Shown here piece by piece: positions 35,973 to 45,337 of a stretch of DNA of 64,000 nucleotides. Every line of letters begins with the position of its first letter. Within the stretch, counting starts at the first letter, position 1. Source of the DNA: G965233625 sp965233625 (lineage in GTDB: Bacteria > Planctomycetota > Planctomycetia > Pirellulales > Pirellulaceae); assembly GCA_965233625.1 (NCBI GenBank), contig OZ247499.1:5704001-5768000 (forward strand). The letters run 5' to 3'. A model generated the notes under the pieces. That model saw only the letters and a program-made list of their open reading frames with translations, did not search any database and was not told where the DNA came from. The position numbers were made by a program, and so were the translations under genes.

Positions 35973-36908
<936 letters not shown>

Positions 36909-36910
36909 CG

Positions 36911-37483
36911 GTGAGCGACAACGGCGCCACCGGCGGCATGGTTGGCCTGCGGGCTGCTGCGTTTGAACTGCCGGACCAGAACGGTGCGTTACACCGCCTG
37001 AGCGATTACGCCGGGCGGTGGCTGCTGCTAGTGTTTCACCGGCACCTTTCGTGACTGCCCTGCCGGGAGCATCTCTTGCAGTTGCAGGAGCATCAGCAGC
37101 AATGGGAAGCAGCCGGCGTGCAGATCGCCATTGTCACGTTTGAGAACGCAGAAATCGCCCGTGGCTACGTGCAACGCACCGGGCAGAACTGGCCGTTTCT
37201 GATCGACGGTTCACGCACGCTTTATCAGGCGTATGGTTTAGAACGCGGCAGCTGGTGGAACTTATCCGGCCCCGCAACGACCTGGCTTTACCTCAAGCTG
37301 TTCGCCCGCGGCCGCCGTTTCCGTTTCCCCACCGGCGATGTTAAACAACTGGGCGGCGATGTGCTGATTGACCCGGCGGGCATCGTGCGGTTTCATTACC
37401 GCGGCAATGGACCCGCCGACCGGCCAGAGATTGCGACGATGCTAGACATTGTGCAAAAGGATGCCTCCGATGGCGCGCAGTAA
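36911..37483 (+). CDS. Probable selenoprotein, AhpC/TSA_2 (SelU/PRXL2-like) UxxC redox protein
   Basis: A 190-residue thioredoxin-fold protein if the in-frame TGA at 37052-37054 is read as selenocysteine. Up to residue 47 it reads DQNGALHRLSDYAGRWLLLV then FHRHLS; after the TGA the same frame continues with LPCREHLLQLQ and a complete C-terminal half (GVQIAIVTFENAEIARGY, GQNWPFLIDGSRTLYQAYGL, GGDVLIDPAGIVRFHY). Relatives have the form RHxGCxxCRE, so the TGA replaces exactly the first redox cysteine, giving U48-x-x-C51. The only stop in 190 codons falls at the catalytic position, and a SECIS-like stem-loop follows. I start at the GTG at 36911, 3 bases after cysK; an ATG at 36938 is an alternative. 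The Nudix gene overlaps its end. The alternative is a nonsense mutation or base-call error at that codon. Confidence 0.8.
37073..37090 (+). promoter_or_regulatory. Candidate bacterial SECIS element
   Basis: CTCTTGCA (37073-37080) and TGCAGGAG (37083-37090) pair along their full length with one G-U pair; realistically a 7-bp stem closes the tetraloop AGTT. The loop G (37081) lies 27 bases after the TGA at 37052-37054, within the range known for bacterial SECIS elements, and the TTGCAGTTGCA apex is close to the apex of the E. coli fdhF element (TTGCAGGTCTGCA). It lies within the coding frame, as bacterial SECIS elements do. Function is inferred from position and shape. Confidence 0.65.
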
Positions 37484-37943
37484 AACCAGCGCGGGTTTGC
37501 TGATGTATAAAGTCTGCGACGGCGAGTTGCAGGTGCTGCTTGTGCATCCCGGCGGTCCCTATTTCCAGAAGAAGGACGAAGGCGCCTGGACGATTCCCAA
37601 GGGCGAAGTCCTGCCTGACGAAGACCTGCTGGAAACTGCCTTGCGCGAGTTCCAGGAAGAAACGGGCAACACGCCTACGCCCCCCTTCATCCAGCTATCG
37701 CCGGTCAAGCAGAAGGGTGGCAAAACGGTGCACGCCTGGGCTTTCGCCGGCGACTGCGATCCGGCCGCCATCGTCAGCAACACGTTCAGCATGGAATGGC
37801 CGCCGCGTTCTGGTCAGCAGCAGGAATTCCCCGAAGCCGACCGGGCGGAATTCTTCAACGCTGCAAACGCCCGCACCAAAATCAACGCCGCCCAGATCGC
37901 GCTGATCGACGAACTTCAGCAACATCTGGCAGACGCTGAATAA
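37470..37943 (+). CDS. Nudix hydrolase
   Basis: A 157-residue hydrolase of nucleoside diphosphate derivatives. The Nudix box GX5EX7REUXEEXGU is complete at residues 45-66 (GEVLPDEDLLETALREF then QEETG). The N-terminal SAGLLMYKVCDGELQVLLVH and YFQKKDEGAWTIPKGE are usual for predicted NTP pyrophosphohydrolases. The substrate cannot be told. Start at 37470 overlaps the redox protein's end by 14 bases and has AAGGA before it, so translation is probably coupled. Confidence 0.92.
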   Translation: MARSKTSAGLLMYKVCDGELQVLLVHPGGPYFQKKDEGAWTIPKGEVLPDEDLLETALREFQEETGNTPTPPFIQLSPVKQKGGKTVHAWAFAGDCDPAAIVSNTFSMEWPPRSGQQQEFPEADRAEFFNAANARTKINAAQIALIDELQQHLADAE

Positions 37944-37953
37944 TCAAGGCATG

Positions 37954-39150
37954 CTAAGGTACGGCAACGCGTGACGATTGCATTTCGTGCCAGATTTCCA
38001 GCGCACGCGTTGCGGGCAGGTCCACGTCGTCCATGGTCAGAACTTCATCGGTGGCAATGTCGCGGCGTACAACTGCGTCGTGAACCAGGCCAATGGGCAG
38101 GTGGCCCGGATGCCGCGTTAGTTCCACAGCTTCACCACGCACGGCGAACGAGCCGATGCCCCGCGATATTTTTTCGCCAGCCCGCAGCGGGCGTTTCGAG
38201 ATGGTGTTCACGCTGATCTGCGGCTGCGCAGAATTATCCATCAGCACGCCGTGGCGCCCGTGCCGCAGAACATCGCGCACCGTCTTCAGCACCTCGAAGT
38301 GGCACAGGTGATACGGTTTGATCAGCGTGTAAAACGGCCCGTCGCCCATCTTCATATAGGCCAGCGATTCACGCTGATCGGCGCTGTGTGTACCGGTGAC
38401 GAACAGCGATGCGTTGCCGGGAACAACAATAAAGTCGGCAATAGCGCCGCCATGTTTCGCCGCCTGTTTAGCCAGCTGGTTACCGCACGCCTGAATCGGC
38501 TCTTCCGTCCCAGCGTCAAGCTCCGCCGACTCTAACCCGGTCATGCCCGGTTGCAGTATGCCGGCGCCAAACGCGTTGGCGCAGAACGCCTGTTCAATCT
38601 GAACCTTGGTCCCATCCGTGAAGGAAGTGGTCTGCGCGACGGAGATGCCTTGCTTGCGGGCGAAGAATTCCATCTGCTGCCGCGTGGGCTTGTGATTCAA
38701 AAAGCCTTTCACGTTGCCATATACCTGCGGTGTGAAACCCATCGCAAGCGCTTCGCGCCGCAACGCTGCCATACATCCTGGCTGATCGCCTTCGGCTTCC
38801 GTCAGTAGTCCTTTGCCTGCGAAGTACGAACCGGTAGTCACGTGAAACTCAGAATCCAGGGTCACTACGGGTTTGCCCGCGGCCAGGCATTGTTCAATCA
38901 GCGGTGTGACGTAAACAGGCTCTCCGCACGCTTCCACGATAAAAGTGGATTTCTCTAACAGCTCATTTAGGCTGTCCGTAAGGTTTTCAGCGAACGGAAA
39001 ATCGAGAGAACGGTTCCGCGGCGACCGCGTCAGCACTGGCCCCAGCGGCAGTTGTTGTTGCCGGAGCAGCTTCGCAATGCCGCGCGCAATATACCCCGAC
39101 CCGATCAGGCCAATGGTTGTGTCCGGCGGTATAGAATGAAATGCAGTCAT
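37954..39150 (-). CDS. SAF-domain NAD(P)-dependent oxidoreductase
   Basis: A 398-residue protein. An N-terminal Rossmann fold (GLIGSGYIARGIA, residues about 14-26) is of the homoserine-dehydrogenase-like type, followed by a catalytic middle domain (about 130-310) and a C-terminal SAF (antifreeze-like) domain (about 320-390; RPLRAGEKISRGIGSF and VVRRDIATDEVLTMDDVDLP). Related proteins occur near sugar-nucleotide and sialic/pseudaminic acid pathways, but no such genes are seen here, so the substrate is unknown. Convergent with the Nudix gene, 10 bases apart. Confidence 0.85.
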   Translation of the reverse strand: MTAFHSIPPDTTIGLIGSGYIARGIAKLLRQQQLPLGPVLTRSPRNRSLDFPFAENLTDSLNELLEKSTFIVEACGEPVYVTPLIEQCLAAGKPVVTLDSEFHVTTGSYFAGKGLLTEAEGDQPGCMAALRREALAMGFTPQVYGNVKGFLNHKPTRQQMEFFARKQGISVAQTTSFTDGTKVQIEQAFCANAFGAGILQPGMTGLESAELDAGTEEPIQACGNQLAKQAAKHGGAIADFIVVPGNASLFVTGTHSADQRESLAYMKMGDGPFYTLIKPYHLCHFEVLKTVRDVLRHGRHGVLMDNSAQPQISVNTISKRPLRAGEKISRGIGSFAVRGEAVELTRHPGHLPIGLVHDAVVRRDIATDEVLTMDDVDLPATRALEIWHEMQSSRVAVP

Positions 39151-39222
39151 GAGGTTAGGATTAGAATCCTAAGACCCGCCGGACCACGGCACAACACGGT
39201 AAGCGATTTAAGGAAAAGGGCA

Positions 39223-39621
39223 ATGGAGGAGAAAGAAACGGGTCAGGAGGTTGATGCATTTTCAGCCCGGCTCAGGCAATGCACAAAATACGCCATTTTC
39301 GCAGGCGTACTGGGCTTTATTGCAGGCGGGTGTTTCGTCGGCGGCTACCTGATGGTGTCTGATAAACCACAATACGCCAACGCAATGGTTGCCCCATTGG
39401 TGACTGCGGCGGTTGGCGCCGGGATGGTTGTTGGCTTAACGCTGCTGTTTTCACCTGCGGAGGTTTTTTCCAGCCCCAAGGGGCAGGAAAGTCTGAAAGC
39501 CATTGGTGTAAGCAGTGCCGCCGGAGCCCGCATCGTCATTGTGATCTTGCTACTGCTGGGCTCCGCCCTCATTGCCTTGCTGGGGCTGGGTGCGCTTCAG
39601 ATGGTCGGCGTCATTGACTAA
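39223..39621 (+). CDS. Small membrane protein
   Basis: A 132-residue protein with three membrane segments (about 26-47, 56-75, 103-128), no signal peptide and short charged loops. The ribosome binding site AAGGAAAAGGG sets the ATG at 39223; the frame open upstream is not coding-like. The family is not recognised. It is divergent from the SAF-domain oxidoreductase, 72 bases away, and convergent with the FecR-like gene. Confidence 0.75.
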   Translation: MEEKETGQEVDAFSARLRQCTKYAIFAGVLGFIAGGCFVGGYLMVSDKPQYANAMVAPLVTAAVGAGMVVGLTLLFSPAEVFSSPKGQESLKAIGVSSAAGARIVIVILLLLGSALIALLGLGALQMVGVID

Positions 39622-39676
39622 GTTCCTTGACGTCGTTCCTTGACGTTGCACGCGAACCCGGCACGCGAACGCTGAA

Positions 39677-42196
39677 CTATGGCGCTGGCGGTCTGGCTGG
39701 TGGAACAGCGGCGGGATCCGGCGCTGGGCTACTCGCCCCGGCATCGGCTGGCGATGCTGGTTCGGGCTTCGGTGGCGAAGCTGTGGCCGGTGGTGTTGCG
39801 GAAGCTCCGGCCGCCCAGCGGATCTGATTGGCTTCTTCCAGCGCCTGCCATCTACGCAGGGCTTTGATGCGCGACTGCGGATGCTCGCGTTCCGGGAAGT
39901 ACATAAAGCTCTTACCCGTAATCTGATACAGATTGTTAAACGCCAGCACGCGGACGGGCATCGATTCGTGATTGAGCAGCTCAACCAGTTTCTTCGAGCC
40001 GCCAGACATCAGTTGCTTCTCGGAATAGCCGACCAGCAGTTCATAAACCAGGTCGCCAACGGTATCGCCAGGGCTGCGTTGCAGCGTGCTTTTAACAAGC
40101 TCCGCCGCCTTAGGGCTCCGCGCCAGAGCGCGTCGCATAGCGGCGATGTTTCGATCCCAATAGGAACGCTGATCCCGTTCTGTCAGTGTGGTGAAGAAAA
40201 AGTCGTAGTGATTCACCGCTGCCAGCGAACGCATCGCCAGCGAGCGGTTTTCCTGCAGACGGCTTTCGCTGTTGAAGATTTCCATCAACGATTGCAGCAA
40301 CGGTTTATCGGTGGCGATCAGCGGTTCTATTTTGCTGGACGCCAGCGAGTCGCTGTTATTGCGTGTTTCTGGATTCGCCCAGGCGGGCGCCGGATTCGCG
40401 CCGCTGACGGCGGGCATTCCCGTGCGGAACGAAATGCGCTGACCCGGCTTCAGCGGGAACTCGCCTTCGGTGGTGGCCAGGATGCCTTCGCCACTGACAC
40501 ACCAGACATCGACCTGGGCGGTGACAACTCCTGTCACTGGGTCAACACCTGGACGGCGGATCAACGTTGATTCAACCACCAGAGAAGCCGCTGCCCCGCT
40601 GAGTGCAGCCCGGGCGCCAATGCCACCAGCTTCCATCTGAATCACCGGTGTCGCATCGCCCACGACATTCAAAATCGCGCGTCCGTGGTGCAGTTGCAGC
40701 TTGAGGATGCCTTCTGCATCACCTTCGTTGATCGTCGCGCGGGTATCGTCATGCAGGGTCAGCACCAGATCGCCCAGTGCGAATCGCGGCCGGTACGTTG
40801 GCAGCACCAGTAGTTCCTGTCCGGCATGCACCGGGTCGTTGAGCGAAAGACGCTTCCAGTCACCCGTACCCGCACTGCGTGTGGCGACCACCTGCTTCTC
40901 AGAAACGTAAGAGCCTACTGGCTTGCCCACTGGGGCTGGCTTCGTCACTGGGGCAGGGTCGCCAGAAGCGGGCGGTACAACAGGCGTCTCTCCCGCTGGA
41001 AGCGGCGGCGCTTCGCCAGTTGGAAGTGGTGGCGCTTCGCCCGTAGGCAGTGGCGGGGCTTCACCAGTTGGTAGCGGAGGCGCTTCGCCTGTGGGCAGTG
41101 GTGGCGCTTCGCCCGTTGGTAACGGTGGCGCTTCGCCGGTTGGAAGTGGTGGCGCGTCGCCGGTTGGTAGCGGCGGCGCCTGTCCTGCCGGAACTGGGGC
41201 CGGTGGAGCTGCGCCGGGGCCGCTTATTGCGCCGGAGCCTGGCACTGTGGAAGGCTGCCGCACGGCGCCGTCGCCCACAAAGGCATGCGGCGGTGGGCCG
41301 CCAGCGGCGGGCACGGGAGGCGCCGCGTCTGCGCCGGTCTGTGTTTCAGTGGGTTGGGTGTTCGGCTGGGTAGTGGGCTGTTCGCCGGGCGTTACCGCTG
41401 CATCCTCTGCGGGTGGCGGCGTCGGCGCGACGCCAAACAAAGCGGCCACGGGGTGGTTGTTGTTGAGCGGTCCCATCGCCAGCAGCGCAAGACCAGTCAG
41501 CGCGAACACGAGCACGCCAACGGCGGCATAGGGCCACAACGCGGTGCGTTGACCGGTCCGCAGGTATTCGGGCACTTCCTGTTTGGCCGGCGCCGGCTTC
41601 TCTTCAGAACTGGCGGCTGCATCCGCATTTTCAGGTTCAGGTTTTGCAGCTTCGGGCTGCTGCGTTTTTGGCTCAGCGGTATCGGGTGCTGTGGACGATG
41701 CGGCAACCTCGCTGGCGGCGGCTGCAGATGCAGCGCCGTTCATTCCCGCAGACTCGGCGGCGGCCGACGCCTGCGCAGACGTCTGGCTGACAGCTTCGTC
41801 CGCCGGAGCAGGTTGAGATTTGCCCAAGCTATAAATATGTTCGCGAAGCGCGGGCGGCACATCCGCCGGCTGCACCAGCAGTACGGCGCGAATCTGGTGA
41901 CACGAGGCAACTTCGGCAAGATGCACATCGGATTCGAGGCACATCTTCTCGAATTCCGGCGCCTTTTCAGCAGGGAGTGTGCTGTCGAGGTATTCCGCGG
42001 TGGCGTTGGCGTCGGAATTACCTGCCTCAATCAAGGCTGGTGACCCTAACCTTAACTTACGCATCACGTTACGGATGCGGTGCACCAGCCGGGTCGCGTA
42101 TTCGCTTTCATCCAGCTTGCGCTTCATCGCCTCCGAATCTTCTGCACTGAGAACATCATCCAGGTAGGCCAACAGCGTGCCAAGTGTTAATCGCAT
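39677..42196 (-). CDS. Anti-sigma/FecR-like envelope protein with PPLP repeats
   Basis: An 839-residue protein. The N-terminal 130 residues (LLAYLDDVLSAEDSEAMKRK and a further helical region) look like planctomycete anti-sigma-factor N-domains. A Pro/Ala/Glu linker leads to one membrane segment (about 225-250; WPYAAVGVLVFALTGLALLA), then a disordered Pro/Thr-rich region with about eight tandem 8-residue TGEAPPLP units. A FecR-like beta domain follows (about 460-640), then a helical domain and an Ala/Pro tail. It could signal from outside the membrane to a sigma factor, though none is nearby. Start at 42196 has GGAGAAAG; the GTG 12 bases earlier is less likely. Confidence 0.75.
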   Translation of the reverse strand: MRLTLGTLLAYLDDVLSAEDSEAMKRKLDESEYATRLVHRIRNVMRKLRLGSPALIEAGNSDANATAEYLDSTLPAEKAPEFEKMCLESDVHLAEVASCHQIRAVLLVQPADVPPALREHIYSLGKSQPAPADEAVSQTSAQASAAAESAGMNGAASAAAASEVAASSTAPDTAEPKTQQPEAAKPEPENADAAASSEEKPAPAKQEVPEYLRTGQRTALWPYAAVGVLVFALTGLALLAMGPLNNNHPVAALFGVAPTPPPAEDAAVTPGEQPTTQPNTQPTETQTGADAAPPVPAAGGPPPHAFVGDGAVRQPSTVPGSGAISGPGAAPPAPVPAGQAPPLPTGDAPPLPTGEAPPLPTGEAPPLPTGEAPPLPTGEAPPLPTGEAPPLPTGEAPPLPAGETPVVPPASGDPAPVTKPAPVGKPVGSYVSEKQVVATRSAGTGDWKRLSLNDPVHAGQELLVLPTYRPRFALGDLVLTLHDDTRATINEGDAEGILKLQLHHGRAILNVVGDATPVIQMEAGGIGARAALSGAAASLVVESTLIRRPGVDPVTGVVTAQVDVWCVSGEGILATTEGEFPLKPGQRISFRTGMPAVSGANPAPAWANPETRNNSDSLASSKIEPLIATDKPLLQSLMEIFNSESRLQENRSLAMRSLAAVNHYDFFFTTLTERDQRSYWDRNIAAMRRALARSPKAAELVKSTLQRSPGDTVGDLVYELLVGYSEKQLMSGGSKKLVELLNHESMPVRVLAFNNLYQITGKSFMYFPEREHPQSRIKALRRWQALEEANQIRWAAGASATPPATASPPKPEPASPADAGASSPAPDPAAVPPARPPAP
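41001..41180. repeat. 24-bp in-frame tandem repeat
   Basis: About seven to eight units of 24 bases (consensus on the plus strand GGCGCTTCGCCNGTTGGNAG plus TGGT) with some synonymous changes. It lies inside the FecR-like gene, codes for the repeating octapeptide TGEAPPLP on the minus strand, and keeps the frame. Such arrays change copy number easily. Confidence 0.85.
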
Positions 42197-42487
42197 ATCT
42201 TTCTCCACAGCCGCCTAAGCAGCCATCTCATTCATAGCTCTGCAACATCGTCTGTAAGTAATAGTGCGGACGTCCGCTGCATTTCGTACAAAATCCACGG
42301 ATTTTTTTGTGATCTTGGCTGCAAGCGGGGCACCGACAGGGCCGGAAGGCGTTTTCCGCCGCGTGAGAAGAACGCTAGCAGTGAATGCAAGTTCTTAAGC
42401 AGCAATGCTTTCTATTTACCCGGAACCCGCTTTCGGGCTACATTGGGAGAACTTATAGCGAAAAAAGCGTTTATCCGGGAAGTAATT

Positions 42488-43891
42488 ATGAACGCCCTAG
42501 CATTAGCTCTTCTGGCCAGCGTTGTCGGTGTCGACTACGGCTGGCAGATCAATCGCGCGGGAGAGCTGGAATATATCGTGCAGATCGAGCCCGAACTTGT
42601 GGCCCAGCTGCGCGACGGCGAGAAGCTCGAAAGCGAAATCCCCGCCAACATGCGCGATATCCGCCGCATTATAATCCGCGTTGGCAACGATCCCCTGCCG
42701 CACGATCCGCTGCCCGCCAGCCATCGGGCGTCGCCCGCCGGCGCCACCACTGCCGCACCGGTGAGTCATACAGGCGCCCGCAACACGGCGCAGCCGGCCA
42801 CGCTGCACCAGCCCGCCACCGCCTGGACAGCCGCAACCGCGCCGCGTGTCGTTGCTCAGGCCGCACCCCCACTTACCGATACAGACACATCACCGCCGTC
42901 GTCCACCAGTCTTCTCGATGGCCAGCAATACAACACGCATCATCCGCTCACCGCCGCAGAAACCGCAGCCGGGCAGATTGGCGGCACCTTCAGCGGTGGT
43001 GCGTTTCAGCCTGCAGCGGGCGCCACATCACCAGCTGTGACGCCGATGTCCACAACACCGCCCCCCGCTTCTACAGCCGGCGGGTTCAATCCGGGCGGAG
43101 GCTTCAATCCGGGCGGAAGTTTCAACCTTGGCAGTGGCTTTAACCCCGGCAGTGCACCGCCGCTGACAAGCCCGACAACGATTCCACCACTCACAGGTTC
43201 GACGCCCATCACGTCGGCGCCGCCACTACGAAGCCCGCCACTGACCACGCCTGCCACACAGCCGGGCGGCTCTGCCTGGGGCGGAACGAATCCGCAACCA
43301 GCTTACACAGCAACGCCGCGGACTTCCGTTCCCACGGCGCCAGCGCCGACCAGCCCGGCAAGCACGCCCGTTCACAAACAGCCAGAGTTGTACACACCGC
43401 CAGAACGCCCGGTTGTCGCCGCGCCAGCGCCTACCGTCACCAAGCCGGTTCCGGATGTGGCGCCGCCCCGGGTCGCCGTGCCACGGACCAACCCGACAAT
43501 GGTCGCAGGAGGCAGCCCGGTCGATCCCAGCTATAAGCCGACATATCCAGGCGGTTTGACCAGTCCGTTAATCGCATCGCGGCCGCCAGCCGTTTCAGCG
43601 ACGCCCACAGGTTCGCCTGTTAGCATTCCCGCCGGGGCTGCCAAAACACCTGCACCCGCAGGCGGCGTCGTTCCCGCGGCCATTGCACCTGATCCGGGCA
43701 AAGGCAGCACGGCGGCCAACAAGCTGGCGGAGCTCACGGGTGAGAAACCCTGGTGGCTGCTGACGCTGATTGCCATCCTGCTGTTCGTTTCAATCGGGAT
43801 GAACTTCTACCTCTGGTGGGTCGCACGCGGTATCTACAACCGCTACCGCCGCCTGACGGCTGAGATCCGCGACGGCGCCGCGTTGCTGTAA
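42488..43891 (+). CDS. Proline/threonine-rich envelope protein with C-terminal anchor
   Basis: A 467-residue protein: a hydrophobic N-terminal export segment (NALALALLASVVG), a short globular part to about 65 (WQINRAGELEYIVQIEPELV), then more than 300 residues of low-complexity Pro, Thr, Ala, Gly and Ser with FNPGG-type repeats (near 205-225). One membrane segment near the C-terminus (about 420-445; WWLLTLIAILLFVSIGMNFY) is followed by a basic tail. The globular part could face the periplasm on a long flexible stalk. ATG at 42488 is chosen over an upstream in-frame start because it begins the export segment. Divergent from the FecR-like gene, 291 bases away. Confidence 0.7.
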   Translation: MNALALALLASVVGVDYGWQINRAGELEYIVQIEPELVAQLRDGEKLESEIPANMRDIRRIIIRVGNDPLPHDPLPASHRASPAGATTAAPVSHTGARNTAQPATLHQPATAWTAATAPRVVAQAAPPLTDTDTSPPSSTSLLDGQQYNTHHPLTAAETAAGQIGGTFSGGAFQPAAGATSPAVTPMSTTPPPASTAGGFNPGGGFNPGGSFNLGSGFNPGSAPPLTSPTTIPPLTGSTPITSAPPLRSPPLTTPATQPGGSAWGGTNPQPAYTATPRTSVPTAPAPTSPASTPVHKQPELYTPPERPVVAAPAPTVTKPVPDVAPPRVAVPRTNPTMVAGGSPVDPSYKPTYPGGLTSPLIASRPPAVSATPTGSPVSIPAGAAKTPAPAGGVVPAAIAPDPGKGSTAANKLAELTGEKPWWLLTLIAILLFVSIGMNFYLWWVARGIYNRYRRLTAEIRDGAALL

Positions 43892-43930
43892 TCCGCGGCT
43901 CAGAACGCCGAAAACGGTTGGCAATACGGT

Positions 43931-44233
43931 TTAGCGGAACCATCGGTTGCTACGGTTTGCCGAAGGCCAGGAACGCTTTCCTGCTGAGCGCGCCTGGCTT
44001 TTGAAACGAGGCACATCCATTAAGTATTCGGCGAACGATGTGCCAGCCGGTACTGGCTCGTAATCCGATAGCATCAAATGCAGTGAGGTTGGCGGTTGAG
44101 GCAATGCTTGAATATTGCTTACGACCCGCGCAGTCCTGATAGTTGGCTGCCAGTTCGCGGGTTGTTGAGCGTGGGCGGCGTTCAGCAATGCGAACAAACA
44201 CGAAAGAAAAACGATGATGCCAAGTTTTCGCAC
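43931..44233 (-). CDS. Small secreted hypothetical protein
   Basis: A 100-residue protein from a GTG start with a strong AAAGGA ribosome binding site 8 bases upstream and a clean signal peptide (KLGIIVFLSCLFALLNAAHA before QQ). The mature part (about 78 residues) is basic at its C-terminus (KRSWPSANRSNRWFR). No family recognised. The ribosome binding site and signal peptide argue that this frame, and not the overlapping ones, is real. Confidence 0.55.
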   Translation of the reverse strand: MRKLGIIVFLSCLFALLNAAHAQQPANWQPTIRTARVVSNIQALPQPPTSLHLMLSDYEPVPAGTSFAEYLMDVPRFKSQARSAGKRSWPSANRSNRWFR

Positions 44234-44435
44234 GAATATGGTCCTTTACGTGGGAGTGTCTGGATGCCTTCCGTGGGCAGACACTTTCCAGCATCGGACT
44301 TAAATGCATGCAGAAACTAGCATTTCACTGGGCAGGCTTACGGATGTAAATGGTGCAACAATCCGCAGAAAGTAAACAACCCGGATAGGATTTACTTTCA
44401 AGCGGCGCCAGGAATTGAGTTGGTGCATGCACCAG

Positions 44436-45329
44436 TCACCAGACGATTTTCTCAGCGTTGAAGACCGGACCTTCGACGCAGGTGCGTTTGAAATCGGCGT
44501 TGCCATCTTCGTCGCGGATAGTGGCGACACACGTGAAACAGAGACCGATGCCGCAGGCCATGGGCGTTTCCAGCGAGACTTCGCAGTGGGCCTGCCGCGT
44601 GCGGGCGAGTTCTGCGACCGCCTGCATCATCGGTTCAGGACCGCAGCAGACAATGCGCACGTTGTTCAGGTCGCCGTCTTCCGCCGCTGCCTGATCCAGC
44701 GTCTGCGAGAGCACATCGGTGACTAGGCCGTGATGCCCGCGGCTGCCGTCGTCGGTTGCCAGGCGGATATCGATGCCGGTGGTTTCAAAATCTTCCAGCC
44801 CTGCGAAGTAAGCTTCGTTCCGGGCGCCATAGCAGAAGGTGACGCTATCGGCCGCAGGCGGCGTCTGGCGGTTGTTGGCGGTGTAGGCACGCTCTCCGGT
44901 GTATTCGCGGGCAAGCGTCAGAAACGGCGTCTGACCGATGCCGCCAGCGACCATCACCAGTCGCCGTGCCGGCGTCGGGGCGAAGCCGTTGCCGAGCGGA
45001 CCCCACACATCAATCTGATGTCCCGCCTTCAGCGGCGCCAGACGCGTTGTGAGTTTACCTTTGACGATGTAAACAACGCTGACGCCAACCGGCTGACCAT
45101 CCGCGGAAAGATGCGTATCGTAGACGGCCAGCGGGCGCCCGATCAGCGGGTCGTTGCAGCCCGCCAGACGGACCATCAGGAACTGGCCGGGTGTGAAGCG
45201 GGCGGCCATCTCCGGGCAGTCAAAACGCAGGCGGTACGTGTCGCGGGCGATTTGAACATTCTCAACAATCGCCACCGTGCGCTGCAGAGCCTGATCGGGA
45301 TAGTACGCAGCATGCAGCGGATTATTCAT
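44436..45329 (-). CDS. pyrK: Dihydroorotate dehydrogenase electron-transfer subunit (PyrK-like)
   Basis: A 297-residue iron-sulfur flavoprotein of the ferredoxin-reductase fold. An FAD-binding barrel (about 18-100; FTPGQFLMVRL, GRPLAVYDT), an NAD(P)-binding domain (about 105-240; VMVAGGIGQTPFLTLAREY, VRIVCCGPEPMMQAVAEL) and a C-terminal 2Fe-2S cluster motif (ACGIGLCFTC plus a later Cys, about 255-290) are all present. In pyrimidine synthesis such subunits pass electrons from dihydroorotate dehydrogenase (PyrD type 1B) to NAD; pyrD is not in the window. It starts 8 bases after the rluB stop, so the two are co-transcribed. Confidence 0.85.
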   Translation of the reverse strand: MNNPLHAAYYPDQALQRTVAIVENVQIARDTYRLRFDCPEMAARFTPGQFLMVRLAGCNDPLIGRPLAVYDTHLSADGQPVGVSVVYIVKGKLTTRLAPLKAGHQIDVWGPLGNGFAPTPARRLVMVAGGIGQTPFLTLAREYTGERAYTANNRQTPPAADSVTFCYGARNEAYFAGLEDFETTGIDIRLATDDGSRGHHGLVTDVLSQTLDQAAAEDGDLNNVRIVCCGPEPMMQAVAELARTRQAHCEVSLETPMACGIGLCFTCVATIRDEDGNADFKRTCVEGPVFNAEKIVW

Positions 45330-45337
45330 ACAACAGC

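Noticed and set aside
36911..37483. Pseudogene with a simple nonsense mutation
   Set aside because: Possible, but less likely: the frame after the TGA is intact for over 140 codons, the only stop is at the redox Cys position, and a SECIS-like hairpin is present. Kept as the alternative.
41001..41180. CRISPR array
   Set aside because: The 24-bp units are contiguous with no spacers and code for a repeated octapeptide inside a gene.
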